Source: Pseudomonadales bacterium
Lineage (GTDB): Bacteria; Pseudomonadota; Gammaproteobacteria; Pseudomonadales; IMCC2047
Direction: 5' to 3'
Length of the DNA: 64,000 nt
Assembly: GCA_024234615.1 (NCBI GenBank)
Contig: JACKNY010000001.1
Coordinates: forward strand, 1,702,501 to 1,766,500
In this document: piece by piece, positions 18,024 to 26,997 of the stretch
Numbering within the stretch: the first letter of the stretch is position 1
How the letters are laid out: each line of letters opens with the position of its first letter
Made by a program: the position numbers and the translations under genes
Notes under the pieces: model-generated
Databases searched by the model: none
The model's input: the letters and a program-made list of their open reading frames with translations, nothing else
Told to the model about the DNA's origin: nothing

Positions 18024-18272
18024 TTAACCCGCTTTTGCCAAGTGTTCATAGCAGCGTGATGTCATATCACTATTAGCCACAGCGGCAAAGGCTACAAAAT
18101 CAGCAGCGATCTGTTCCACTTCCTCTTTGGTAGCATAAGGTCCAAGAGGTGTAGCACTTTCTCTGGTCAAGAAGTACCAGCTACCGTTAAGACACAAGAT
18201 TCGCTTGGTCCGGGCACAGTTTGAAGGTAAGAAACCTTCGTCTCGCCTTAGATTTTGGACTACTTCCAACAT
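18024..18272 (-). CDS. Small WYFLTRES-motif protein, copy B (DUF6316-like)
   Basis: This 82-residue paralogue of the product of 17421-17669 is about 62% identical without gaps. It carries LPSNCARTKRILCLNGSWYF and LTRESATPLGPYATKEEV, then VAFAAVA and the same RCY near the C-terminus. An AGGTGA ribosome-binding site lies 7 bases before the ATG. The two copies are separated by 354 bases holding a terminator, so each probably has its own promoter. Function is unknown. The shared cysteines and aromatic block suggest a compact fold, possibly a ligand- or nucleic-acid-binding one; that is only inference. Confidence 0.75.
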   Translation of the reverse strand: MLEVVQNLRRDEGFLPSNCARTKRILCLNGSWYFLTRESATPLGPYATKEEVEQIAADFVAFAAVANSDMTSRCYEHLAKAG

Positions 18273-18577
18273 TTTAAATCACCTGCTCGCATCTATATAA
18301 AGATGAAAAATATTTATCATTATCCATTAATTAGCAATTCCTGTGCCAGTTTTAATACTCTATAAATATCAAATACTTATCTATTTTATAAGGCTATTCT
18401 TATATAGCTAGTGTAAAAATAACTAACAGTCTGTATGCTTCAGAATTGAACGAGCACCTCATCCTTGATTTATTTTAGCTAAGCGACAGAAATAATACTC
18501 CCGGACGCTCAAATCTTAATTATTCCTTAAGCTTGATTGGCTATAGTTTTGACTAGGCACGTACAGGCGAATTTGCT
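18273..18577. other. AT-rich intergenic region, no gene seen
   Basis: These 305 bases separate the divergent copy B gene and the YejM-like gene and must hold both promoters. TATAGT near 18542 could be a -10 box, but I cannot pair it with a good -35. I see no RNA gene, repeat or terminator. Confidence 0.5.
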
Positions 18578-20395
18578 ATGCAATCAATTTTCATTACAAG
18601 GCAATTTTTTATTGTCTGTTTTATTTATGCTGGCACTCTTTTTTTTGCTAGCCTCTCTGCCAGCAACACTATCGCTTCAACCGTCTTCGCTATTCTTGCC
18701 ACTATCGCTCAAACGGCTCTGTTCACATTCCCCCTCTACCTGCTACATAGATTAGCGCTAAATTCCCGTTGGAGCGCAACAACAAAGTATATATTAGCGA
18801 TCACCCTAACCGCGGTATTTTTTGTTTCCATAATGTTGCTCGCCATCAATTATAAATTGAATAGTATGTATGGCTTCTTTATCAACGGCTTTGTTATGAA
18901 CCTAATCAGCACTCCAGGAGGCTTGGAGGCAATGGGCGCAAGCCAATCGTTTTATTACTCTGTCGCCACCCTAGTGCTAGCAGCCCTAATCTTTTATGGG
19001 CTTCTCATTAGATACGTTCCCTTTGAAAAACTAATCCCTTTTATACCCAGAAAATCCATCCTTGCAGCCCTAATAATGGCTGATTTTCTAGCTCAAAGCT
19101 CAATGTATGCCGTCGCAGACTTCACCTCAAACACCAGCATTCTCTCAGTAGCCAATAGAATTGTTTGGCAAATTCCAATTACGGTTAAAGGCTTACTGAC
19201 ATCTTTAGGACTGAAACAGACAAGAACTCTCAGCTTAGAAGAAACACCTAGCGGAGCATTTAAGTACCCCGACAAAAGCACGTTGGATGTCCAGGTAAAC
19301 AGGCCTTTAAATGTAGTTTGGTTAGTCGCAGAGTCCTGGCGCGCAGATATGCTCAACCCCAGGGTCATGCCCGCCACGAGCCAGTTCGCAAAAAGCAATA
19401 TTCAATTCACAGAGCATCGAAGCAGTGGTAATGGCACGCGCATGGGCATTTTCGGCCAATTCTATGGCTTATACGGACGTTATTGGTTCGACGCGCTGCA
19501 TGCCCGCCAAAGCCCTTTAATACTTGATATCCTACAACATAACGGCTACCAAATGATGGCCTATACTAGCGCTAGATTCGCTTATCCAGAGTTTGATAAA
19601 ACGGTTTTCAGCCAATTCAAAAATTCAGAATTACAAGAGTATTATGAGGGCCAGGGGTGGCAGCGCGACCGTAAGAATGTCACCGATCTGCTCGCTTATG
19701 TTGACTCCGCTAAAGATCCGTTTTTTGCCTTCATGTTTTTTGAATCCGCTCACGCAAAATACCATTTCCCAAAAGAATCGATCATTGAAGAAGACTATAT
19801 CGAAGATTTTGACTATCTGACGACGGACATTGTTAAAAATATTCGGCTTATAAAAAACCGTTATATCAATTCCGCTAGACACCTCGACCAACAACTTGCC
19901 AGAGTGTTCGCTGGACTTAAAGCAACAGGCAAGTTGGAAAATACTATTGTTATTGTTACCGGAGATCATGGAGAAGAATTTTTGGAAAAAGGCCACTGGG
20001 GGCATAATTCAACCTTCAGTGATGAACAAATTCGTGTCCCATTAATCATTCACACACCCCAAAATCTGCCTCGTACCATCAACAAAATAACAAGCCATCT
20101 TGATTTACCGGCAACCTTGTTAAGCTTGCTACAGGTTAATATAAAACCTGAACTATATAGCTTTGGACAAAATCTGCTGTCTCCAGACTATTCAAGAAAG
20201 TATTTGGTTGTGAGCGATTGGCATGGCGATGCCGTAATTACTCCTAGCGTAAAGTATATTTTGTCATCTACTGCGGCCAGTAATGGCGAACAGCTAACCG
20301 ATGGACAGGATAGACTCATCAGAGAGAACAGCCTATCGGCAGGAGATCGCGGAGTATTTACTCAATACGTGAAGAGCTTGGCTCGCTTTTATTAA
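18578..20395 (+). CDS. YejM/PbgA-like DUF3413-sulfatase membrane protein
   Basis: The 605-residue protein has five membrane helices in about 1-180 (DUF3413-like, with YGFFINGFVMNLISTPGG) and a periplasmic alkaline-phosphatase/sulfatase fold in about 240-560. The metal-site region reads VVWLVAESWRADMLNP at the start and VTGDHGEEFLEKGHWGHN later. The nucleophile region reads RSSGNGTRMGIFGQFYGL, with T287 where phosphoethanolamine transferases use Thr; the SSGN-GIFGxFYGL form is that of YejM. In E. coli YejM (PbgA) senses lipopolysaccharide and controls LpxC turnover. That role here is inferred from similarity. The gene stands alone and is convergent with ygiQ. Confidence 0.8.
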   Translation: MQSIFITRQFFIVCFIYAGTLFFASLSASNTIASTVFAILATIAQTALFTFPLYLLHRLALNSRWSATTKYILAITLTAVFFVSIMLLAINYKLNSMYGFFINGFVMNLISTPGGLEAMGASQSFYYSVATLVLAALIFYGLLIRYVPFEKLIPFIPRKSILAALIMADFLAQSSMYAVADFTSNTSILSVANRIVWQIPITVKGLLTSLGLKQTRTLSLEETPSGAFKYPDKSTLDVQVNRPLNVVWLVAESWRADMLNPRVMPATSQFAKSNIQFTEHRSSGNGTRMGIFGQFYGLYGRYWFDALHARQSPLILDILQHNGYQMMAYTSARFAYPEFDKTVFSQFKNSELQEYYEGQGWQRDRKNVTDLLAYVDSAKDPFFAFMFFESAHAKYHFPKESIIEEDYIEDFDYLTTDIVKNIRLIKNRYINSARHLDQQLARVFAGLKATGKLENTIVIVTGDHGEEFLEKGHWGHNSTFSDEQIRVPLIIHTPQNLPRTINKITSHLDLPATLLSLLQVNIKPELYSFGQNLLSPDYSRKYLVVSDWHGDAVITPSVKYILSSTAASNGEQLTDGQDRLIRENSLSAGDRGVFTQYVKSLARFY

Positions 20396-20518
20396 GCTAT
20401 CGGTTTCAAGCCCATAGCAGCTTTTGACATCATTCTCCATTTCGTTACAGCACGAACAAACGGCCTTCGACGAAGCCAGGCGATTAACTGATATTCCTGG
20501 ACTTTTTACTCCACCCAC

Positions 20519-22660
20519 CTACCGTTTGCTGCTCCACTGCGAGCCTCTAGCTTTATTCCAGGTTTTTGTCTTTGCACCTCGCCGATTTGAAGTACTGCGT
20601 TGCACGCCCGCTTTACGCTCTGCAGGAATTAGTTGGTTGGGTCCGTTACCAATCAAATCCGCACGCCCCATAACAACCAAAGCTTTACGCAATACCGGCC
20701 AGTTTTTCTCATCGTGGTAACGCAAAAAGGCTTTTTGTAAGCGCCTTTGTTCAATATTTTTCGGTGTGTATATCCGCTTATCCTTGTAGGAAACTTTACG
20801 GAGTGGATCACGATCGGAGTGATACATGGCGGTAGCCAACGACATTGGCGAGGGGTAAAAGGTTTGTACCTGATCAATACGGAATTTATTACGTTTCAAC
20901 CAAAGCGCGAGGTTGAGCATGTCCATATCCTCGCAGCCGGGATGAGCGGCGATAAAATAAGGAATTAAATACTGCTTTTTACCGGCCTCTTTTGAATACT
21001 TTTCGAACATTTTCTTAAACTGCTCGTAAGAGCCGATGCCCGGCTTCATCATTTTCGATAACACCGCATCTTCAGTGTGTTCTGGGGCAATTTTGAGGTA
21101 GCCGCCAACATGGTGCGTCACCAACTCTTTGACATATTCCGGATCACGTATCGCTAGGTCATAACGTAGCCCTGAGGCGATTGCGATATTTTTGATGCCT
21201 GGTATCTGGCGCGCCTTACGATACAGCTCTGTCGTTTGCTTATGACTCGTTTCCAGATTTTTGCAGATAGTCGGATAGACACAGGACAAACGCCGACAAC
21301 CTGCCTGAATTTCGGGATCCTTGCAATTTAAATGATACATATTTGCGGTCGGGCCACCCAGATCAGAAATCGACCCAGTGAAGCCAGGCACCTGATCACG
21401 AATCGCTTCTATTTCTTTCAGCACAGATTCCTGCGAGCGACTCTGAATCACCCGTCCTTCGTGTTCGGTGATCGAACAAAAGGTACAGCCGCCGAAACAA
21501 CCACGCATAATATTGACCGAGGTACGAATCATCTCATAGGCGGGGATACGCGCATCACCATAGCGTGGATGCGGTCGTCGCTGATAAGGCAGGCCAAACA
21601 CCTGATCCAACTCTTCCGTCGTCAAAGGAATTGGCGGCGGATTAATCCAGACTTCCTGTTTACCATGCTTCTGCACCAGTACTCGGGCATTGTGCGGATT
21701 AGATTCCTGGTGCAATACACGTGAGGCGTGCGCATAAAGCGCCGAGTCCTTAAACACCTTCTCAAAGGAAGGCAGGCGGATATAGGTATTTTCAGGATTG
21801 AGTCGCTCTTTCGACTGCAACGGCATGGGTACGATGCGTAGTGGCTGTGACTGCCGCTCAACTAAGTTTTGCTTGACCTCCCCAGTGCTACAGCTGGCAC
21901 TCTCTTTGTCATCATAAGGGTTAGTTAAGGCATCGATTTTAGTAGGCCAGTCGATACGCGTCGAATCCAGTTCCGTCCACCCACTGGGCATGACATCACG
22001 CACCACCGCCGTACCACGCACAGCGGTGATTTCATGGATATTTTTTCCGGCTGCGAGCTGATGTGCTATTTCGCCGATGGCCCGTTCGGCATTGCCATAA
22101 AGCAATACCTCTGCGCCGGAATCCACCAGTACCGAACGACGCACTTCATCGCTCCAATAATCGTATTGTGCGATGCGTCGCAAGCTAGCTTCGATACCAC
22201 CGATAACAACGGGAATCTTTGCGTAGGCTCGCTTACAGCATTGGGTATAAACGATGACTGACCGGTCTGGTCGCTTTGCTGGCTCCGCATTAGGCGTATA
22301 AGCATCATCATTACGTATCCGCAAGTCTGCGGTGTAACGATTAATCAATGAATCCATATTGCCGCCGGTGACGCCGAAAAATAAATTCGGTTCTCCCAGG
22401 GTCTTAAAGTCATCGATTCTATTCCAATCGGGTTGGGAAATAATACCGACCCGAAACCCCTGAGCTTCGAGAAAACGCCCAATGACCGCCATACCAAAAC
22501 TGGGGTGATCGACATAGGCGTCACCAGTGACCAGAATAATATCGCAACTGTCCCAGCCCAACTCATCCATCTCTTGCCTGGACATGGGCAAATAAGAAGC
22601 CGTACCGTAGCATTCAGCCCAGTATTTGGGATAGGAAAATAGATCAGGGACGCTATGCAT
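20519..22660 (-). CDS. ygiQ: YgiQ family radical SAM protein
   Basis: The 713-residue protein carries the radical SAM cluster motif in RGCFGGCTFCSITEHEGR (CxxxCxxC, about residue 375), preceded by a B12-binding-like N-terminal region with VTGDAYVDHPSFGMAVIGRF. The C-terminal YgiQ-specific part includes FYPSPMSLATAMYHSDRDP and ends in a basic tail. Length matches the family. Its reaction is not established. ATG start at 22660. It is followed on the opposite strand by the YejM-like gene, 123 bases away, with no clear terminator. Confidence 0.9.
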   Translation of the reverse strand: MHSVPDLFSYPKYWAECYGTASYLPMSRQEMDELGWDSCDIILVTGDAYVDHPSFGMAVIGRFLEAQGFRVGIISQPDWNRIDDFKTLGEPNLFFGVTGGNMDSLINRYTADLRIRNDDAYTPNAEPAKRPDRSVIVYTQCCKRAYAKIPVVIGGIEASLRRIAQYDYWSDEVRRSVLVDSGAEVLLYGNAERAIGEIAHQLAAGKNIHEITAVRGTAVVRDVMPSGWTELDSTRIDWPTKIDALTNPYDDKESASCSTGEVKQNLVERQSQPLRIVPMPLQSKERLNPENTYIRLPSFEKVFKDSALYAHASRVLHQESNPHNARVLVQKHGKQEVWINPPPIPLTTEELDQVFGLPYQRRPHPRYGDARIPAYEMIRTSVNIMRGCFGGCTFCSITEHEGRVIQSRSQESVLKEIEAIRDQVPGFTGSISDLGGPTANMYHLNCKDPEIQAGCRRLSCVYPTICKNLETSHKQTTELYRKARQIPGIKNIAIASGLRYDLAIRDPEYVKELVTHHVGGYLKIAPEHTEDAVLSKMMKPGIGSYEQFKKMFEKYSKEAGKKQYLIPYFIAAHPGCEDMDMLNLALWLKRNKFRIDQVQTFYPSPMSLATAMYHSDRDPLRKVSYKDKRIYTPKNIEQRRLQKAFLRYHDEKNWPVLRKALVVMGRADLIGNGPNQLIPAERKAGVQRSTSNRRGAKTKTWNKARGSQWSSKR

Positions 22661-22772
22661 ATTGATTGCGACTCGTGTCGCGCCTACACCTGTGGATAAA
22701 GGCAGCGCCAGATTTAGCTTAACACTACATCTGGTTGTTTAATCAGAGAATTTTTCAAGATACTCAGAAAAT

Positions 22773-23054
22773 TTATTCGGTGCGGCTGGTCACTTCCAGC
22801 AAATGATAACCAAACTGTGTCTTTACTGGGCCCTGCACTTTGTTGACTTCAGCGCTGAATACTACTTCATCAAATTCTTTAACCATCATACCGGGACCGA
22901 ATTCACCAAGATCACCGCCCTGTGCGCCAGATGGACAGCTGGAATGCTGTTTCGCCAACTCCGCAAAATCCGCTCCAGATTCAATTTCATCTTTTAGTTG
23001 TTGGCACTTATCTTCTGAATTGACCAATATGTGTCTTGCACTTGCTGTCGTCAT
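22773..23054 (-). CDS. ppiC: Parvulin-type peptidyl-prolyl isomerase
   Basis: This 93-residue protein is a single parvulin domain without signal peptide. It has the family start ARHILVNSEDKCQQLKDEI, the central SCPSGAQGGDLGEFGPGMMV and the end TQFGYHLLEVTSR. It is close in size and sequence to cytoplasmic E. coli PpiC. It would catalyse cis-trans isomerisation of prolyl bonds during folding. A GGAGT ribosome-binding site precedes the ATG. It lies 33 bases after rraA in the same direction and may share its transcript. Confidence 0.92.
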   Translation of the reverse strand: MTTASARHILVNSEDKCQQLKDEIESGADFAELAKQHSSCPSGAQGGDLGEFGPGMMVKEFDEVVFSAEVNKVQGPVKTQFGYHLLEVTSRTE

Positions 23055-23087
23055 AACGGTACTCCTAATATTCGTACTGAATTAAAA

Positions 23088-23576
23088 TTACTGAGGCATT
23101 TGCAGGGGTTGAGCTGAAACCACTACTCCATTGTTATCCGCATAGACGTATTCACCAGGATTGAAGGTCACACCACCAAAACTAATCGGTACATTCAAAT
23201 CACCAATTCCTCTTCTATCTGTCTTTAACGGAATCGCCGCCAACGCCTGAACGCCCAGATCCATCGAAGCAATGGCATCCACATCACGAATGCAACCATT
23301 GATGATAATGCCTTCCCAGCCATTTTTAACAGCATTCTCAGCAATCATGTCACCAAGTAACGCTCGTCGCAGAGATGCCCCACCGTCCACTACCATAACT
23401 TTGCCTTTACCATTTTTACCCGCTAACTCCTTCACTCGTGAATTGTCCTCGAAACATTTGATCGTAACAATTTCACCACCAAAAGAGTCACGGCCACCGA
23501 AATTATGAACCATAGGTTCAAGCACTCGCACCAAATCCGGATAGGCGTCACATAGGTCTGGAGTTATATAGTCCAA
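23088..23576 (-). CDS. rraA: Ribonuclease E activity regulator RraA
   Basis: The 162-residue protein matches RraA: it opens with DYITPDLCDAYPDLVRVLEP and contains IINGCIRDVDAIASMDLGVQ and DLNVPISFGGVTFNPGEYVY. RraA trimers bind RNase E and inhibit its RNA cleavage; the wider fold is shared with aldolases of the HMG/CHA type. The start is a TTG at 23576, supported by an AAGGA ribosome-binding site 6 bases upstream and by the homologous N-terminus. It lies 48 bases after ppsA in the same direction. Confidence 0.92.
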   Translation of the reverse strand: MDYITPDLCDAYPDLVRVLEPMVHNFGGRDSFGGEIVTIKCFEDNSRVKELAGKNGKGKVMVVDGGASLRRALLGDMIAENAVKNGWEGIIINGCIRDVDAIASMDLGVQALAAIPLKTDRRGIGDLNVPISFGGVTFNPGEYVYADNNGVVVSAQPLQMPQ

Positions 23577-23624
23577 TTTTATTCCTTATATTCAAAAACT
23601 TAAATTATAAACTTAAATTAAAAT

Positions 23625-25991
23625 CTAGATATCTTCCGCAAGAAATAGCCAAGTATCTAATACTGAATCAGGGTTCAGCGATACGCTATCAATGCCTTCA
23701 TCCATCAACCAGCGCGCTAAATCTGGATGATCTGAAGGCCCCTGTCCACAAATACCGATGTATTTATTGGCTTTCTTACAGGCCTGTATCGCCATACTGA
23801 GTAGTATCTTCACGGCAGGGTTGCGTTCATCAAAGAGTTTCGCCACGATACCGGAATCCCGATCCAACCCCAGGGTTAACTGCGTCAGATCGTTTGAGCC
23901 GATAGAGAAACCGTCAAAGTATTCGAGGAACTGATCCGCTAATAGCGCGTTAACCGGTAACTCGCACATCATAATGACATGCAAACCATTCTCTCCGCGC
24001 TTCAAACCGTTAGCGGCTAGTAGTTCCACCACCCCTTTGGCCTCTGCCACCGTGCGGACGAAAGGCACCATCACTTCTACATTAGTCAAACCCATTTCGT
24101 TGCGCACGATTTTCATTGCGCGGGTTTCCAACTCAAAGCAATCTGCAAAATCTTCTGACAAATAACGTGAAGCGCCGCGAAAACCAAGCATGGGGTTTTC
24201 TTCTTCCGGCTCATAGAGTTCGCCGCCGATCAAATTGGCATATTCATTAGATTTAAAGTCTGAGAGGCGCACAATCACTCGGTTCGGTGCGAAGGCTGCG
24301 CCCAAGGTTGCGATGCCTTCGACCAGTTTTTCAACGTAATAATCAACCGGACTCTTATAACCGGCAATACGCAGATCCACCTGCGCTTTGACCTCAGCGG
24401 GCAAGCTGTCGTAATTCAACAGTGCTTTCGGGTGCACGCCAATCATACGGTTGATAATAAATTCCAAACGCGCCAAGCCAATACCAGCATTAGGAATCGC
24501 ACTAAAGTCGAAAGCACGATCCGGATTACCGACATTCATCATGATTTTAAACGGCAGCTCCGGCATGGCATCAATGCTGGAACTCTTAATCTCAAAATCC
24601 AGCAGACCGTCATAAACAAAGCCTGTATCCCCTTCCGCACAAGAAACCGTCACATCTTGCCCTAGCGCCAGCCTTGCCGTCGCATCACCGCAACCAACGA
24701 TGGCAGGAATACCTAGTTCACGGGCGATAATAGCGGCATGACAGGTCCGGCCACCGCGATTGGTCACAATCGCCGAAGCCCGTTTCATGATAGGCTCCCA
24801 GTCGGGATCAGTCATTTCGGTGACCAATACATCACCTGGCTTGACCATATCCATCTGGCTAATATCATTGATGATTTTCACCGGGCCGGCACCAATGCGG
24901 TGGCCAATGCTGCGACCATCGACTAGTACTTTTGATTTTTCGTTGAGCAAATAACGTTCCAGTTGGTTAGCCGAGGCACGGCTCTTCACCGTTTCTGGGC
25001 GCGCCTGAACGATGTAGAGCTTACCGGTATCACCATCTTTGGCCCACTCAATATCCATCGGACGTTGATAATGACGCTCAATCGTCAGCGCTTGTTTGGC
25101 CAGCTCCTGAACCTCTTCATCATTGATAGAAAAACGATTGCGATCTGATTCATCGACATTCACGGTATTCACTGAACGTCCAGTTTCACCCGAAGGATCG
25201 TAGATCATTTTAATCGCCTTACCGCCCAGGTTGCGGCGCAACACAGCGGGACGATTGGCTTCTAATGCAGGCTTATATACGTAAAACTCGTCCGGATTAA
25301 CCGACCCCTGCACAACTGTTTCACCTAAGCCATAGGACGAGGTGATAAAAACCACATCCGGAAAACCTGATTCTGTATCAAGGGTAAACATCACGCCGCT
25401 GGCGGCGGTTTCGCTGCGTACCATCTGCTGAATTCCTGCCGACAAGGCAATCAGGCTGTGTTCAAAACCCTGGTGCACACGATAGGCAATAGCGCGGTCA
25501 TTGAATAAAGAAGCAAAGACTTCTTTGATCGCTAACAGGACATTGTCGATGCCACGGATGTTAAGAAAAGTTTCCTGCTGCCCGGCAAAGGAAGCATCCG
25601 GCAAATCTTCCGCCGTCGCTGATGAACGCACTGCTACGGCTAACTGATCATTGCCATCCTGGAGCTTTGTAAAATACTGACGGATGGTCTGTTCAAATTC
25701 GGCATTGAAAGGGGCATCTATAATCCATTGACGAATCGTTGCTCCGGTTTTCGCCAAGGCGTTGACATCATCCACATCCAAGCCAGAAAGCACTTCGTGA
25801 ATGCGCGTCGTCAAATTGTTTTCCACTAGGAAATTACGATAGGCGTCCGCTGTAGTAGCAAATCCGCCCGGTACTGAAACACCAAGAGAGGCTAAATTGC
25901 TAATCATCTCACCCAAGGACGCATTTTTACCACCAACGCTTTCAACATCATTCATGCCGACCTGGTCTAGCGGCACCACAAAACTATTCAA
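23625..25991 (-). CDS. ppsA: Phosphoenolpyruvate synthase
   Basis: The 788-residue enzyme makes PEP from pyruvate and ATP for gluconeogenesis, fitting growth on acetate, propionate or aromatics. The domains are an N-terminal ATP-binding domain (about 1-340), a phosphohistidine domain with GGRTCHAAIIARELGIPAIV (about 415-440, catalytic His) and a C-terminal TIM-barrel pyruvate domain with YIGICGQGPSDHPDLARW and EGIDSVSLNPDSV. The Thr two residues before the His is the site used by the PpsR regulator. It starts with TTG at 25991, behind a GAGGTGA ribosome-binding site; no better ATG exists. The 140-base gap to the divergent ppsR holds the promoters. Confidence 0.95.
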   Translation of the reverse strand: MNSFVVPLDQVGMNDVESVGGKNASLGEMISNLASLGVSVPGGFATTADAYRNFLVENNLTTRIHEVLSGLDVDDVNALAKTGATIRQWIIDAPFNAEFEQTIRQYFTKLQDGNDQLAVAVRSSATAEDLPDASFAGQQETFLNIRGIDNVLLAIKEVFASLFNDRAIAYRVHQGFEHSLIALSAGIQQMVRSETAASGVMFTLDTESGFPDVVFITSSYGLGETVVQGSVNPDEFYVYKPALEANRPAVLRRNLGGKAIKMIYDPSGETGRSVNTVNVDESDRNRFSINDEEVQELAKQALTIERHYQRPMDIEWAKDGDTGKLYIVQARPETVKSRASANQLERYLLNEKSKVLVDGRSIGHRIGAGPVKIINDISQMDMVKPGDVLVTEMTDPDWEPIMKRASAIVTNRGGRTCHAAIIARELGIPAIVGCGDATARLALGQDVTVSCAEGDTGFVYDGLLDFEIKSSSIDAMPELPFKIMMNVGNPDRAFDFSAIPNAGIGLARLEFIINRMIGVHPKALLNYDSLPAEVKAQVDLRIAGYKSPVDYYVEKLVEGIATLGAAFAPNRVIVRLSDFKSNEYANLIGGELYEPEEENPMLGFRGASRYLSEDFADCFELETRAMKIVRNEMGLTNVEVMVPFVRTVAEAKGVVELLAANGLKRGENGLHVIMMCELPVNALLADQFLEYFDGFSIGSNDLTQLTLGLDRDSGIVAKLFDERNPAVKILLSMAIQACKKANKYIGICGQGPSDHPDLARWLMDEGIDSVSLNPDSVLDTWLFLAEDI

Positions 25992-26131
25992 CGTAAATCA
26001 CCTCTTCCAGAAAAGATTCATACATAAAGCAAAAAAAGGGTGGCAATAATACTAAAATATGCGTCAAAGGGCACTAAATTGACCACTTTTCTGCGATACT
26101 ACCTTTTTTATCTCTCACAAATTATAGAATC

Positions 26132-26947
26132 ATGAAACGCACCGCATTCTTTATCTCCGATGGCACCGGCATCACCGCAGAAGCATTAGGCCTCAGCCTA
26201 CTTTCTCAATTTGGCGGGATTCAGTTTGATCGCGTCACCCTGCCCTATATCGACAACGAAGAAAAAGCCACCCGGGCAGTACAGAAAATTGCCGAGGCCA
26301 CCGAAAAAGATGGCGTGAAACCGATTATTTTCGATACTGTCGTTAATCAGAGTATTCGCGACATTATCTCCCAGAGTAACGGTTTTATGGTGGATATTTT
26401 TTCTGCCTTCCTAGCGCCGCTCGAAACCGAACTGGGTGTTAGCTCTTCCTATTCAGTCGGCAAATTACACGGTATCAATCAGAACAATCACTATTCAATT
26501 CGCATCGATGCGATGAATTATGCCTTAGAAAATGATGATGGCGGCGTTACCCGTAATTACGATGAGGCGGACGTGATCCTGGTAGGCGTTTCCCGCTGCG
26601 GTAAAACACCCACCTGCATTTATCTGGCATTGCAATTTGGCATCAAAGCGGCCAATTATCCCATCACCGAAGAAGACCTTGAAGAAATGCGCCTACCTAA
26701 AGCACTTCGACCGTTTAAACAGAAGGTTTTTGGTCTGACCATTGATCCCAAGCGCTTACAGGCTATCCGTCAAGAGCGCCGCCCCGACAGCCGTTATTCT
26801 TCCGACCGGCAATGTCAGGAAGAGATACGCAATGTGGAAAGCATGTTCCGCCGCGAAAACATCTCTTTCCTCGACACAACGCATCATTCAGTCGAAGAAA
26901 TTTCAACCCGTATGATATCCGAACAAGGAATTCAGCGGCATATATAG
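26132..26947 (+). CDS. ppsR: PEP synthetase regulatory kinase/pyrophosphorylase PpsR
   Basis: The 271-residue DUF299 protein phosphorylates PEP synthase on threonine with ADP to switch it off, and removes the phosphate with inorganic phosphate to switch it on. The family start RTAFFISDGTGITAEALG and the P-loop ILVGVSRCGKTPTCIYLA (about 150-168) are clear. Length is typical. It is divergent from ppsA, its target, the common arrangement. Confidence 0.95.
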   Translation: MKRTAFFISDGTGITAEALGLSLLSQFGGIQFDRVTLPYIDNEEKATRAVQKIAEATEKDGVKPIIFDTVVNQSIRDIISQSNGFMVDIFSAFLAPLETELGVSSSYSVGKLHGINQNNHYSIRIDAMNYALENDDGGVTRNYDEADVILVGVSRCGKTPTCIYLALQFGIKAANYPITEEDLEEMRLPKALRPFKQKVFGLTIDPKRLQAIRQERRPDSRYSSDRQCQEEIRNVESMFRRENISFLDTTHHSVEEISTRMISEQGIQRHI

Positions 26948-26997
26948 ACTAAATAGGTGGCTACGCTTAGCCAAAACTACCCGGTTGCTTCAGTCCG

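Noticed and set aside
23592..23624. Short tandem AAACTTAAATTA repeat between rraA and ppsA
   Set aside because: Two copies of an AT-rich unit in a spacer; no array and no operator symmetry.
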